Assembly: GCA_000320605.2 (NCBI GenBank)
Contig: KB445800.1
Coordinates: 451,157-515,156, forward strand
DNA from: Gelatoporia subvermispora B
Taxonomy: Eukaryota > Basidiomycota > Agaricomycetes > Polyporales > Gelatoporiaceae
Length of the DNA: 64,000 bases
Direction of reading: 5' to 3'
Numbering within the stretch: position 1 is the first letter of the stretch; each line of letters opens with the position of its first letter. Under the pieces are notes generated by a model that searched no databases, was not told where the DNA came from, and worked only from the letters and a program-made list of their open reading frames with translations. A program made the translations under genes and the position numbers. Shown piece after piece: positions 48,640 to 60,992 of this stretch.

Positions 48640-49831
48640 CCCAGTCAAAAGCCGCAAGTTTTAAATCGAGCTAGATATAGGTAGATCTAGTTATTTGACA
48701 TAATAGAATTAAATCGCACCCCCCGGTTCTATACTCGAATTTCCTAGATAGAAACCTAGTCAAATCCAGTCCTTTCGAGCACAATATGATGAATCGAGTT
48801 CTGTCTAATTCCGGTCGAGTGAATGCTAATTGTCCGATGCCCTGCTCACGGCACTCGTGTCATGCTCGCTGTACTCGATTTGACTCGATTTGACTAGAGT
48901 TAAATCGATTTTATTCGTTCTAATCCGGTACTACACGTGATTATCCTGCCCACGGAGCCCACCTACGTAGTGCCCCCCGCGCGAGCCCGCCTGCCGCCCG
49001 TCCTCCGTCGCGAGCCCGCCCACCGCTCGTCCGTCCTAGGCTCCCATCCGCCGTCCTTGTGTTCCCCTCTACTACGCTCTATTAGCTTTCGAGCACTTGC
49101 CCCCCTAGTATGTCATTGCTCAGTTAATAGCCTGTAACAGGGTGTGTATGTGCGTACCTGGCGTCTGTAGCACTTGAACACGAGCTCTAGTTACGGCGGG
49201 AGCATTCGCGTATGCTGCGTAAGGTCTGGTACTCTCGCGTCAGAAAAGCAAGCAAAGGTCGTGAGGACACTCACGGTCTACTGTATACAGAGGAGCATCC
49301 GGAGACTGGCCAGAATGAAGAGGCACCAGTGCTGTTGTGAATCAGATGAGTAGGTGAAGGCAAGAGGGAAAGAATGGTCGAGTCGACGACGAGACAGACC
49401 CTGCTTTTAAGTGACGACCAGGACAGGGAGGGAATTGGACATATGAGGTCATCGCCAGAACGAGACGAAGAGCAGCGCTTACATAATCCCTCGCGACCTG
49501 CAGGTGTGCACATAGCGCAGCGCGCATGTGCAAAGTGCGCACAGTACTGCAAACTCTGCGCTGCGCAAAGTGTGCACATTGCAGTGCACAAAGTGCGCAG
49601 AGCGTGCAATTTGCACAGTGCACAAAGTGCGCACTTTGCGCGTCATGCTCGATTAAACGCCCGATGACGCGCATCATCTGGTCATGCCGTGGGAGCTTCT
49701 GACAGCTCTATTCTATTTGACTCTTGGCTTACTCGATATAGCTCGATAGGTCGGACGTGACTAGATTTGACTATCACTATCTAGGATTACCTGCAGATAA
49801 CTAGATTTAAAACTTGCGGCTTTTGACTGGG
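48640..49831. mobile_element. 1.2-kb non-autonomous inverted-repeat element
   Basis: 1192 bp bounded by inverted repeats of about 30 bp: CCCAGTCAAAAGCCGCAAGT plus TTTAAATC at the left end and its reverse complement at the right end. A 7-bp direct duplication CCTGGAC flanks it (48633-48639 and 49832-49838). The interior has AT-rich, self-similar blocks near both ends (TAGATCTAGTTATTTGAC, ACTCGATTTGACTCGATTTG, TTGACTATCACTATCTAGG) and no transposase frame, so it is a MITE-like passenger mobilised by another element. Its ends do not resemble the 6.2-kb transposon. Confidence 0.75.
49495..49660. repeat. GTGCACAAAGTGCGCA-type interspersed microrepeats
   Basis: Inside the MITE-like element. Units such as AAAGTGCGCA, AAAGTGTGCA, CAGTGCACAAAGTGCGCA and GCGCAAAGTG recur about ten times in imperfect tandem, in part palindromic (TGCGCA, GTGCAC). 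Non-coding in appearance. Confidence 0.65.
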
Positions 49832-49838
49832 CCTGGAC

Positions 49839-52682
49839 GGCCGAAGGCGGGTGCGCCTTCCCTGCGTGCGCTCGCGGGCGCATCCGCGCGACACGGGAGA
49901 CAAAATGACGTGCGCAGCCTCCGTTCGGGAGAAGCTATTGAGTTTGCTTCCCGACTACGCAAGTTCTCTGGCAGCCGGTCTAGCCAAGACGACTGCTTCG
50001 AAGAAGATCAGACTGCCCTCTGCACAGCCGGACAGGGAGAGGGACCCCTGATAGTTCTTACCCGTTCATGATCGATCTTCTGCCCGAAATTACAGACAAA
50101 AGGGTCGAAGTCAGACCGTAGCGCCCAAGCCAATACAGCCTGCGAGAAACTGCCATCAGGTGACAGTACAGTCATGGTTCTTCCGTCTTTTTGTGCAAGC
50201 TGCAACCTTTAATTAATAATTGCCCAGAAAATCAGATTGTTTGAGCCTGAACATATGGCGGCTTTTCCAAGTGGTAGGATCGAGGGGGAGTGTTCGCATC
50301 TTGAAACTCGTCTTCCAAATGTCTGTGGCTCACAGACCATCTCGGATTCGAAGTTTCTTCAGAGATGGAGATCGCATTATAAGAACTCGGGTTTACGAAG
50401 AAATACAGAAGAGATGTTGGGGCGATTGCGGTACACTTGATTTGATGTTTCCGTCTTCATTTTGAGGCGCTCTCAATAATCGATGTTGCAAGAACCTCGT
50501 ATGATCTGTGTCGGGACCATAGAGGTGCTACTAGTCAATGGGTACAAGTAGGTGAAGTAGATGAGATTTACTGATATATGGAATTGGCTGACAATAATCT
50601 GGAAATATCGTACGGGGGGTCGTAGTGCCTGACTTTTGAAGTTGTGTAAGAAAGGCCCATCCCACAAAGACAACTCTTCTCGCTCACAGTAACTTGCTCA
50701 CGCCCCCAGTAACATACGAGTAGAACTCACGATATGTATCGGATAGTCGTGAGCAATTTACGGAGAGATCCATTGAACGCAATGCCAATTCCGGGGCCAT
50801 CGTCCGCAATGTTGGGTTGGCCGTCATCGAACTGATGTCACTATCAGCCACTAAAATCTTATGCAACATGAGTGGTATCAGTATCCTTGCGATCACAGTG
50901 CGAGCAGTATTCACGCGGCTTGTTCGCCGAACCGAATTTCTCATCTGCTTACCCTCGCAGGAGGGATCTAGAAATGTAGGCCGGCTGGGCGACTTGGTCT
51001 TGCAAGCCTTCCACCCCTGAACCCGTTTCACCGTGAAGTCAGACAGTCGGGAGGGGCATTTTGGTCAGTTTTCTGGCCAAGTACGGGGACAAACCGGTTG
51101 AGATTAGACCACAAAGTCAATCGACCATCCGGCCCAAAATTCCTTCTTGATCTTCCTACGACGTCGGGAAAGTGATGCGGCAGGCCACTGGATTGCGCAT
51201 TTCGTATCCCTGGTACATTGCGTCCATATCTTCATTCTGGGGCTATCTATGAGGGACTTCGGGATGTACGTTTGTTATTCTGTAAATTCAAATGAGCGGT
51301 CTCATCCATTCGGCGCTGATCAGTGGCATCCTCGCTTTGTGAGGTTGCACTGAGGTGAAGTGGAAACGAAACAACTAAATCGCGCATGGAAGGCCAGCCA
51401 CACAATTGTAAAAAGGTCGAACGATCATTGACGAAAGGATCATTCCGTCATCGGAATATCCCTCATCGTGCCCCCCGAAATAAGCGGTACACACATGCGA
51501 AAGCAGTGCACGCACCAGCAGGATTATTGACTCAAGACGGAGAAGCTCTCGACTAGCTGAGATTATACCAACTTCAGCACTCGTGTCTGCCGTCCAGGAT
51601 CGCAGAGCCTACGAATATTCGAAGGTTTGCCACGGAATGTTTCACATAACCTCTGTGGACGCATCAGGCATCGCGAACATTCGAGCAAGTCAAGGTATAT
51701 GAATCGATCTTGGGTAGCTACCAGGCACCGTGGAAATTGAAATTCGGACTACTCTACTGAGCGGCCCAACATGAGGCTGGCTGGAACCGCAGACGGCAGA
51801 TCACGAGCTGCACAGAATCCTGCCCGGACAAGCACATAGCTTAAACGCGCTCCGGTCAGCTGGTCATGAGAAGACTCCCCAGGGTCCCGCACGGAGGCTA
51901 TCTCGTCTCCGTCGCCAATTGCCGTCTCGGGATGGGCAGATCGCTTCCTAGGGGAATCTGTGAGGATAGACTTGCCGTCACCTCCCCTTCTTTCAGATCA
52001 CCTGCAGGCCGGAGGCTCTCAAGCGCATCTTCCGAGACTGCGCCCGTGACGACCCCTTGCGTCAGTGTCCCTCGTGACCAAGAGAGAGGCGCAGTAGGAT
52101 TCTCAGCACTGGCCTTTCGAAAGCTAGTGTCATTTGACTCTCTGTTTCAGTCCGATTTATGATCGGGCTGCGGGGATGGAGTGGCGCATGAAGAAGATGC
52201 TTTACAGCACACTGCAACGCCGTCGAATCTCGAATCTATTGCCATGTCAGACAACACACCTTCGATTCAAAATGCGACCAACTCGTGAACGACGCATCTC
52301 GCACCTTGAGCCGGACACAGGGTGTATAGACGTCAGCAATAGTCCTAGCTGTGTTCTGCTCCGCGATCGAAGCTAGCGGATTACAAGCTACAGCACACAA
52401 CAGGCGTTTTGCTGTGGCTGATCACTCAAGAGAGGTGGATGACCTCGATTCGGATCTCACTCCCTCTGACCCGTGATCACCTTCATGCGGCTATCGTAGC
52501 TTCGGACAATGGTATAGCACAGACGCTTGTTACATCTCGTACATACGACATGGGAGATTTGTTGATTAGGATAGGTAGGTTCCGGGCGCAGCAGCCAACG
52601 CTCAGGGTCATCGGTTGTATCGTAAAGTCTCTTGCGAGCCCGCGTGCAGCAGCCCACCAATGACGGTGTTCGCTGAGCACAC
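49839..52682. other. gene-poor stretch of 2.8 kb
   Basis: No intact gene recognised. A short protein-like frame at 49905-50049 (MTCAASVREKLLSLLPDYAS) could be an exon of an unknown gene. The frames at 50817-51020 and 51866-52376 are unassigned. No transposon or RNA gene seen. Confidence 0.35.
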
Positions 52683-55130
52683 TTACGCAAGCAGCATCTT
52701 CCTCGGGTCCTCGAGATAGTCCCGCACCTTCACTGCATACCCAGCACCCCAGCGCAGCCATGCACAGGCAGAGGGAGGGGGAGAGGGAATAGGAAAACGC
52801 AGCAGGCACGACGTCACCCAGCATCCGCAGCACAAACACGATCGCAAAACAGATCCTATCAGCATCCGGCGGCACCGAGCTGGCTGAACGACACGCACCG
52901 AGGAATGTCACAGCCTCCCGTCCGTCGAGGAGTCGGTGATCGTAGGTCAGGGCGACGACCATGATAGGGCGGATAACGACCTGGCCGTTGACCACGACAG
53001 GGCGCTCCTTGATCGCGTGCATGCCTAGAACATCAATCGCGTAAGCATCTGCTGCACTAAGCCTGCGGAGCCGCCTCGATCATAGTATGCCGCTGCCGGG
53101 GGATCCACAAGTGGGCATCATCCGGGGAGTCGGAAGCGCCAGATAGGGGCGGCACTAGCGGGTCGGACACATGCGGAGCGGATACTCACCAAGGACAGCT
53201 GCCTGCGGCAGGTTGATGATGGGCGTGCCATAGAGCGAGCCGAAGACGCCGCCGTTTGAGCTGGAGAGAAGGGCATGGTCAGCGGCAGCTCGCGTATTGC
53301 GATTGGGCGTTGTTCTCCTTACATGGTGAAGCTTCCACCGGCCATGTCCTCGAGCGTGAGCTTGCCGTCCCTGGCCTAAAGGCACACATTGCGAACACAC
53401 TCAGCCCGCGCGGATCAATCGAGGAGTGCTGATGCGACTGCCTACCTTCACACCGAGCGCAGCGATCCCCTTCTCGATTTCGACAAAGTTCATGCCCTCC
53501 GCGTTGCGCAGGACTGGGGTGACGAGACCCTTGGGGGTCGCAACGGCGACGCTGAGGTCGACGTAGTCGCGGTAGACAATCTCGTCGCCCTCGATCGACG
53601 CGTTTGCGGCGGGGATGTCCTTGAGCGCGAGGCAGCACGCGCGGGCGAACGCGCTCATGAAGCCGAGCTTGACGCCGTGCGTCTTGAGGATCTCCTCCTT
53701 GTACTTGGCGCGCATCTCCATCACGCTCGACATGTCGATCTCGTTGAACGTCGTCAGCGACGCAGCCGCGTTCTGCGACTCCTTCAGCCGCTCCGCGATG
53801 CGCAGGCGCATCCGGCTCATCTTCACCCGCGTCTCCGTGCGCGCGCCAGCGACCCGCGGCGCGGCCTCCTCTTTCGCCGGCGCCTTCTCCTTCTTCTCAG
53901 CCTTGGGCTGTTCCTTCACCTCCTTCTTACTTGTTCCCTCCTGCGGGCCGGTGGGGTCCTTTGCGCGCGCGTCCTCGGGTGAGGGCTTGGGTGGTGGCGG
54001 AGTGGCCTTCTCCGCCTCCTTGTCCTGAGGCTCCTCCGGTTCCCGTGTCTTCTTCGCAGCGCCACCAGCACCCTCGTCATGCGAAGGCGCGGCGCCCTCA
54101 GTGTCGCCCGGCTCGAACTTGAACAGGTCCTGGCCGACGGTGACGGTGTCCTCCTCGTTCGCAAGCAGCTCCACGATCTTGCCAGCTTGTGGGACGTTCA
54201 CGGACACGTCGATCTAGATGGTAGAGAACGTGTTCAGTACGCGAGCACAACCTCATCAAACACACGTTCCCAGCAGGCAGCACAGAGGGACGGGAGTGCC
54301 AAAGCATGCTATATCGACATGCAAGCCCACTTGCCAACTTGCCCGCCACACAAGCTAAGATGGCCGTGGGAGCAAAGTTTGAGCAAGCAAGCCGATACTG
54401 CGAGCTTACAGCAGATCACAAAACCGTTAACATCTCACGCGCAGTAACAGGTGGGGCGCGCAGGGCCGGCATGCACGACGGGTCTACTCAGCCACCATAG
54501 ACCGCACATCTCATGCATACGGCTCCTAATATAGTTGCCCTGCAATCTTGAGCCACGAGCGCACCCAGTGCAGGAGTCGATCTCGCCCTGATGAAGACAA
54601 TACTCCGTGTTATCATCGTGCCGGCCCTGCCCGCTCCACCTGTGATTGTGCGTAGGGAGTCCACGGCTTTTGCAATCTGCTGCGGCTTGCAGCAACACTA
54701 AGCTTGCCGGAATCTGCTCTGCTCTGCCATGCCTTTCAAAGGCGTCCAAATCATGCTCAGCACCCGAACAGGCAGGCAAGACACTGCGACATTTCCCTGA
54801 TGTTGCACGGGTACGCAGCAGCGTGCCACGACGACAGCCAGAAAACACACCTTATCGGTCTCGATCGTTGCAATCTCCTCGTCCGCCTGCACGACGTCTC
54901 CGGGCTTCTTGAGCCATGTTTTTAGGGTGCCCTCAGAGATCGATTCAGCCATCTGCGGGACCTTTACGGTCTCGGCTACGCGCCCACGCGAAACGAACGT
55001 CAGATAGTGCCACGACGACAGCGTTTGGGCACGCACCTTGCAGGAGGTTGGACGAGTGGAACCGGGCACGTCTAGTGCGCGAGCCTGCGACCTTCCTAAG
55101 TGCATACGTGAGCCTGCTACCTCGCTGCAT
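52683..55130 (-). CDS. dihydrolipoyllysine succinyltransferase, E2 of 2-oxoglutarate dehydrogenase
   Basis: Seven exons: 55037-55130, 54851-54975, 53446-54213, 53323-53375, 53190-53260, 52899-53024 and 52683-52732, giving 428 aa in phase. It transfers the succinyl group from lipoamide to CoA in the TCA cycle, in the mitochondrial matrix. The start at 55130 gives an arginine-rich mitochondrial presequence ([20 protein letters not shown]). The lipoyl domain follows ([20 protein letters not shown], lipoyl Lys in ETDK), then a long Pro/Lys/Glu-rich linker without a clear E1/E3-binding domain, as usual for this E2, and the catalytic domain ([52 protein letters not shown], active site [14 protein letters not shown]). 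It ends [14 protein letters not shown]. Intron 2 is 637 nt, about ten times the local norm. Confidence 0.95.
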
Positions 55131-55589
55131 CCTGTGGAAACTACGCGACGCACCATCCAGCGGAAAGCGCGGCCGCGTCCGCGCGCGAGAGTGCTCCCCC
55201 GCGAGCGACGGAAACAAAGCGTCTAGTGAGCATCTCTGGTGTTGAACAGATGTGCCTGCGAGGCAGAGGGAATGCAGGAGATTGCAAGGACGGTGGAGAG
55301 AGGGTGTAACTGACGCAGCTGGATTGGCAGCGCGCACCGATGATGTATTTGTGTGGGAACCGATTTCCCTTTCAGGATCCACCGAACAACTCCGAAGCGT
55401 CAGACCTCGTCGTCCGCGACGGCGAGCAGCGGTCAGCCCGAGAGCATTCGCTCGGAGCGCACCCATCTCGGACTCGCTATTACTCTCTGTTCTCGTTCTT
55501 GAGAAACGTGTCAATGTCTTTTGCTTGTGAAATCTTACGGCGACTTGGCCCGATGTTCCTCTAGGTCGACCGGATCACATCAGACTGCG
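55131..55589. other. divergent promoter region
   Basis: Between the E2 gene and the small protein at 55590, transcribed in opposite directions. No motif singled out. Confidence 0.4.
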
Positions 55590-56018
55590 ATGGGCAAGTC
55601 CAGAGGCCTGCGCGACTTGTCTTGGAGGTTCTTCGCAGTCGTCGCAGCTAGTATAGTTCCCTTAGCCATTCAAGTAGAAGCGTTATCAGTCTCGGCGATG
55701 ACCGTCGTCTTGCCATCTGTCTTACCTCACGATTCCGGTGCCGTATCCTCAACAACGGTGACATGCCATGTCCTTGCGCGATGCGCGATACCATCGCACT
55801 ACCCCAGTCAGATTCTGGAGTTCTCTACCGGCATGGATCTTGTCTCTGGGATTGCGAAGGTTCCTCCGAGACGTCACTTCTACCTCTCGACCGGATATGA
55901 CAGCCATGTGCTGTACTTCGAACTTCCTGCTGGGGAAAGCATGTTTCTCAATCGAATCCATCTTTTGAAGCGTTGCGTTTCATACTCCTCTGCGGTGTTC
56001 TCATTCGCTCTATCGTAG
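55590..56018 (+). CDS. small secreted or membrane-anchored protein, unknown
   Basis: 142-aa open frame. The start at 55590 (MGKSRGLRDLSWRFFAVVAA) gives a basic N terminus followed by a hydrophobic segment (FFAVVAASIVPLAIQVEALS) that could be a signal peptide or anchor. The remainder (CHVLARCAIPSHYPSQILEF, VPPRRHFYLSTGYDSHVLYF) has no recognised domain. No introns are needed, but splicing cannot be excluded, and the 3' end may continue. Moderate support only. Confidence 0.4.
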   Translation: MGKSRGLRDLSWRFFAVVAASIVPLAIQVEALSVSAMTVVLPSVLPHDSGAVSSTTVTCHVLARCAIPSHYPSQILEFSTGMDLVSGIAKVPPRRHFYLSTGYDSHVLYFELPAGESMFLNRIHLLKRCVSYSSAVFSFALS

Positions 56019-56336
56019 ATCATTACTGATCGGGAATGCGGTCACCGCAAATGTCGTGCCCATGATGATTGCAACTTGCATCCGTCACTCTTTCACCTCA
56101 TAATCAGCGTTCGACAGTCTGAGTCTATATCAGACCCCTTTGTTGCCATGGAGCAAATCAACTATCTTCCTTTCCAGGCTACTGCGAGGTATACATTTCA
56201 CCCGGATTCTCCATGCGAATAGACCACACCTCCCCGCCAGTCCCTGTGACAACCAACTACATAGATACATGTAGAACCTGATTTCCGATCAAAACACGTG
56301 TACACATTAGTCTGTGGCTTAGCATCGCTGGTTACA

Positions 56337-59300
56337 TCAATCAACGTAGGTCGGGGGAGGCTCCTCGATCACCCTCTGTATTCTCTGCACCACCCTACGC
56401 AGGTTCTCCATCTCTGTGCGTAACACCTGCGTTTCCTGAGAGGTCTCTCCTGCCGGGTGTCCACTTGGCAAGATGATGCTGGTGTTACCCACAGACGCAG
56501 ACGCTCCCGGATTCAACGGAGGCGGCAGTGAGATTTGTCCGATGTCTGGCTCTTCCATGACCCTAGCTTGGCCGGTTACGGGCGAGTTTTGACTTGTATC
56601 GTCATGAGACGATGGGAAAACGGAGATGTGCTGTTCCCGCAATCGTCTCTCGGCTCGTTTGCGGAATCTGCGCACCAGCAGGATCACTGTGGCCACAAGG
56701 AGTCCTCCGCCGCAAAGCCCGCCGACAAGACCAGCGACGAGACTAGTATTGACACTTTTTGGTCGCCACGATCCCATCCCGACCGGGCTCCAATCGTTGG
56801 GGGGCGCAATGATGTCTGTGACTGGGACACTGAAGAGGTGTGTACAGGTCACTTGATGTAGGATCCATGATGCCACCAAAGGGACACCGTACCTTAGAGC
56901 TAATAATGCAAACATTGCGCCCTGACCCGGGCTAATGGCCGCTGCTAAGTATCCCACCACTGCGCTCGAAACTTCGAGCATCGCTTACCTCGCATCCCCC
57001 CCAAGCACCGCGCCCTGTGAGGTGTTATATATCGTTGGGAAAATGCCGGATGTCCCGTTGAATGACGCCCTGCTCCGGACCATTGAGATCAACTTGTCTC
57101 TCACAGTGGTATTTGTGGCGGTTGCGGCAGCGAATATGGTCCACGCTGGAAGCGCCAAAATCAGAATACCTGAACTCAGATGGAGGTCATCGTGGCCGTA
57201 CCTGAATTACCTACAGTGGGATGATCACTGTCAATCCCTAATCCAAACGTTGAAGCTAAATCGACAAGGATAGGTTACTATTCAACGGACTACTGAGAAT
57301 CTGAAAGCTGTCCGTGCTCACGGGTCAAAGTATCGTAGATTGAGGTTTGCTTGTCATAAATCTATCGTAGTTTTTTTATAGGCCAGAGCCAGTGCAGTTC
57401 AAGAAAGAAATGCGTACCGAAGAATTGACAAGGTTGAACCCGAGCAGCTTGTCAGCGTACAGGTTGTACAGGAGAGTCCAGGAGCTTTCTTCGCCATACT
57501 TCGCGACAACGTGCTGCTGATCGAAGGAAAGTGCCAAACGGGTCCATTCTCCAATTAGTGTAGTAGCTTCTTGCTAATAACGCGTTGAGTCACATAGATT
57601 ATTTTAGGCTAAGATACATACATTGAAGAGTTCAGCATCGCTCTGCGGTCCAACAGCCGCGCTCATCTCGGCCATTGCTCGAACCCCGATAATACCTTTC
57701 AGCGCCAGATTCGTGTTGTCCTCCGCGCCCTCGAAGTCGGCTGAATCTCTAGTGAGTCACGGTGTGACTGCGTTCATTTTAGCAAGACAAGCAGACAGTG
57801 CGTGACCCACTGATCTGGACCGGGGTGCAGGGTGTTTTCGACGAGATAAGACGCCCACTGTCTGAGCAGGCTATACTATTTGGATCTTTAACAACGGTGC
57901 ATATGCAATAATTGAACCAGACGTGCATATTGAGATACGAGGCTCCCATCGCCACTAGCTCTGGCAGAAGCGAGAGTCATTATCAACATGTTTCCTGTCT
58001 CTGCCAATCCCTCATTAGCCAGCGATCTGGAATGCACGTGGGTACTACCTTCTATGCTAAACCCGGTTTGCAAGGTATTATCCTGCGATGTCATAGGGTA
58101 TTGATTTCCTACATGATTACATTGGTCATCAGGCCGGACGGTATAAGAGATCGGAATACCAAGGTCAGAGGCAGCAGCGTCCAACGTCGTCGAGAACTCT
58201 TGAGTCGCCAGCAGCGGGGAGAGCAAGGTGTTCCCAAATGACGCATTCAGATACAGAAACATGGGGAGTGCTTGATACATGATCTCGACTGGATTGACCC
58301 GCCTGATAGACTTTGGGCCTCAGTATATAGTGACTTACATCACCTTGAATCCACTGACCGAGAGTTTCCTATATCCTTCATGAACATATAGATCTCCGGA
58401 GAGCCAAACTCGTTGACCGAACTTGTTCCTGCTAGTGTAGTAGTCAATTCTACGCCAGCCATGACCTGTCGGGCAGCCAGAGAGACAAGATCGGCATAGT
58501 CGTTCGAAATGTTTGATGCATCATGAATGATTTTCTGATCTAACGCTGGCGCTCTTTGGGCAGCAGCAGGATAGTCCGATATAAACGCCGGTATCTGAAT
58601 ACTGCATTAGCTGAGAAGCTTCGCCACGACCAGTGAGCAAACATACGTAATCATCAGGATCGGGAGAGTCTGTCATGAAGAGTAAGCTACAGTTTTGAGC
58701 CTGTGTTCCGGGTGTCGCAAATTGGATGGCGGGGTCTCGGGTATATCCTATATTCCAAACGATCGATGAAGGCGTTGACGAGATCAACCCAAGATCAATG
58801 GCAAAGGCGAACGTTGGTGTCCTATGGATCGTGTATGAGAGTTGCGAACATGACTTGCTGATACAAGTAACTTACTCAGAAAGGATGGCTCGAAAAGTGG
58901 AGTTAGTGGAGTTATCCAGCCCCCCGGTATGCGTGAATAAGCCTCGTGAGGTGACATCTCTATTTCCCGATTGCCAGGTTATTGAAGAGGCACCTGTACC
59001 TGTGGTCGACATTGCAAGCCATACTGAACCGTAGTCAATCAGGTTGTCATCACTCTCTTCCTGGAATACCACTGGAGAAGCCAGTTGAACCTGTTCGATA
59101 TCAACATCCACAACATGTTGAGTGCTCCAGGTGATTATATTGCTACCATCCCCAGAAAGCCACTCTGTCGAGCGTTAAACCATTACAAATTTGTTAGCAT
59201 GAAGGACATCGAAGGAAACATACCTCCATCAATGTCAAAGTATACCTGAACATCGTGCTTGTTTCCGTCGATCGAGTTAGCTTCTAGCGCGACGTATGAG

Positions 59301-59825
59301 AAAGGCATCGACTGTTTGACCCAGTCAGAAGGCTGCCATCAAGTTCGTCAAATGTTACTAGTATGAGGATATGTGTGATAACCTTCACCTCAATTGGGCT
59401 TAAATACGTGATAGTTAGGTTCATCGGCCCCGCCAGGACCGAGGTTATTGTCCGAGTCGGTGTGAGTTGGATGCTTGTCAATTTGACTGCGCTCCCGGGT
59501 GGGTTAGTCGAATTACCCAACCACTCGTATGTAATGTTGTCTATCCTCGCGAGACCAACGGGCCTAATAGTAGATCCCTGTATCGACGTGAGCACATTCA
59601 GTTTAGTGATTGAGTGGTGCAAAAGCCTACATTCCAAAATTGGGTAGACTCTCTGAGTGGTGTGTCTCCCACTGTTGTCGGGAGCCACAAACTGAAGTAC
59701 GGAGAGCGCACAGCAAGAGGAATGGCTGCAGGCCAGAATGCTTGTCCTGTGAGAGTGCTGACTTTTTGTGAATGGACGAGCGAGGCTGCGACCAGGCTCA
59801 ACGTAGCGAGCAGCCGTTTCGACAT
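56337..59825 (-). CDS. GtaA-type glutaminase-like protein (DUF5127/DUF4965) with membrane anchor
   Basis: Many-exon gene. Signal peptide MSKRLLATLSLVAASLVHSQ, then AAIPLAVRSPYFSLWLPT, the family start of fungal GtaA-like proteins, then TQFWN|GSTIRPVGLARIDNI across a GT-AG intron. Further on come QLTPTRTITSVLAGPMNLTI, TYLSPIEV, a segment with EIMYQALPMFLYLNASFG, ETGNMLIMTLASARASGDGS (GNMLIM is diagnostic), and the closing FALLALRYGVPLVAS with VTDIIAPPNDWSP. After the enzyme part lie one transmembrane helix (LVAGLVGGLCGGGLLVATVI, LLVRR) and a cytosolic tail of about 120 residues ending in a coiled coil (TEMENLRRVVQRIQRVIEE) and PPPTYVD. Known members hydrolyse glutamine extracellularly. The tethered, tail-bearing form is the unusual point. 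Exon borders were only partly reconstructed. Confidence 0.8.
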
Positions 59826-60992
59826 TCACGAAACGGCACTATTGCGATGGTTATGTGGGTTGTAAAGAGCACAGATCTCGTGCATTGGAGTTCCTGCGCT
59901 CTTTCAACACGAAAAGAAAGGATTCGACGTGATGATCAGCTCAGTATCCAACCATCCGCTCATGTCAGATCGGAGAATGACACCCGTCTGATCGTGAAAG
60001 ATATCTCACGAGGCAGAGAAGTAACTAAGATATGTGCACAGCGATGTACTTGACGGACCAAGTGTATTCTTTCATGTCCATATGCACAGGTCACACGATG
60101 ATGTCTGGTCTTCAGCCTCTTCATGGTAAGTTTGACTGCCAGCCAGGTAGTGCAAAGCCCAGTCCGTAACGGAGCAAGGTCCAGATCGGTAATAGGGCTG
60201 TTTCGAGAAGTTTGGGCACGATTTGATCACATCCACTAAGCTATGATATGATCAATCAGGGTCCATAGCCCGCGTAAGCCCAAAGTCAAATCCGTTGTAC
60301 CAATGCGTTTCGAAACAGGTCTAGTACCTTTATAAGAGATCTCAGCGCCTCATGCGCTTTGCTTGAACAATCCGCACTAGAACGACGGCTCATGCGCAGA
60401 CGACAATTCAAGCAGAGTCGGTGCTGGGCGTCGAGGACGTGCTGATAGTCGAGCAGCACTACGCCACCAATGCAGCTCTGAACCGTTATAAGGACTTGCC
60501 TGGGCGAGGCCGAGATTTCTCAGTCTAGCGCCTTGTCCAGTGGTCGCCGCAAGGGCCTGGGGAGCCGCGCGGCGCTCGACAAGCTTTGGAGATGCACCGT
60601 GCTCGGGCAAGCCGCACAGCATCCCGCAGGGCTGCCACGATACGGCTGCGCCATTCAGAGAGAAGATGTGTGGGTGGCACAACGTGACTTGCGCAGATAT
60701 GGACATCGACGGAGACCGCGCTTTCAGCTACAGTCGCGTATTAGCCGCGCTGATCGTGGCCACACTTCCAAAGCTCAAAAGCCCCCGAGAATGCTTTGCC
60801 TTCCGTCGTTCCCTCTCCACTGCTTTGCCACGAGCCTGAAAACGTGCTGTGAGTGGTTCTCCGATGAGGCAATCTCCTGTGGTACGTGCCTCACATAACT
60901 CCCACAGTGCCCCGGAGCGCCCAGCCACAATCGGGTTCCGCCACTCCTGCACCACCTCGGCCCTACTTGCTGTGGGCAGACGAAGTGCTAAA
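59826..60992. other. intergenic, nothing recognised
   Basis: Divergent spacer. Overlapping open frames on both strands at 60377-60900 look like shadows of a GC-rich segment rather than a gene. Possibly an unrecognised 5' exon of the next gene. Confidence 0.35.
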
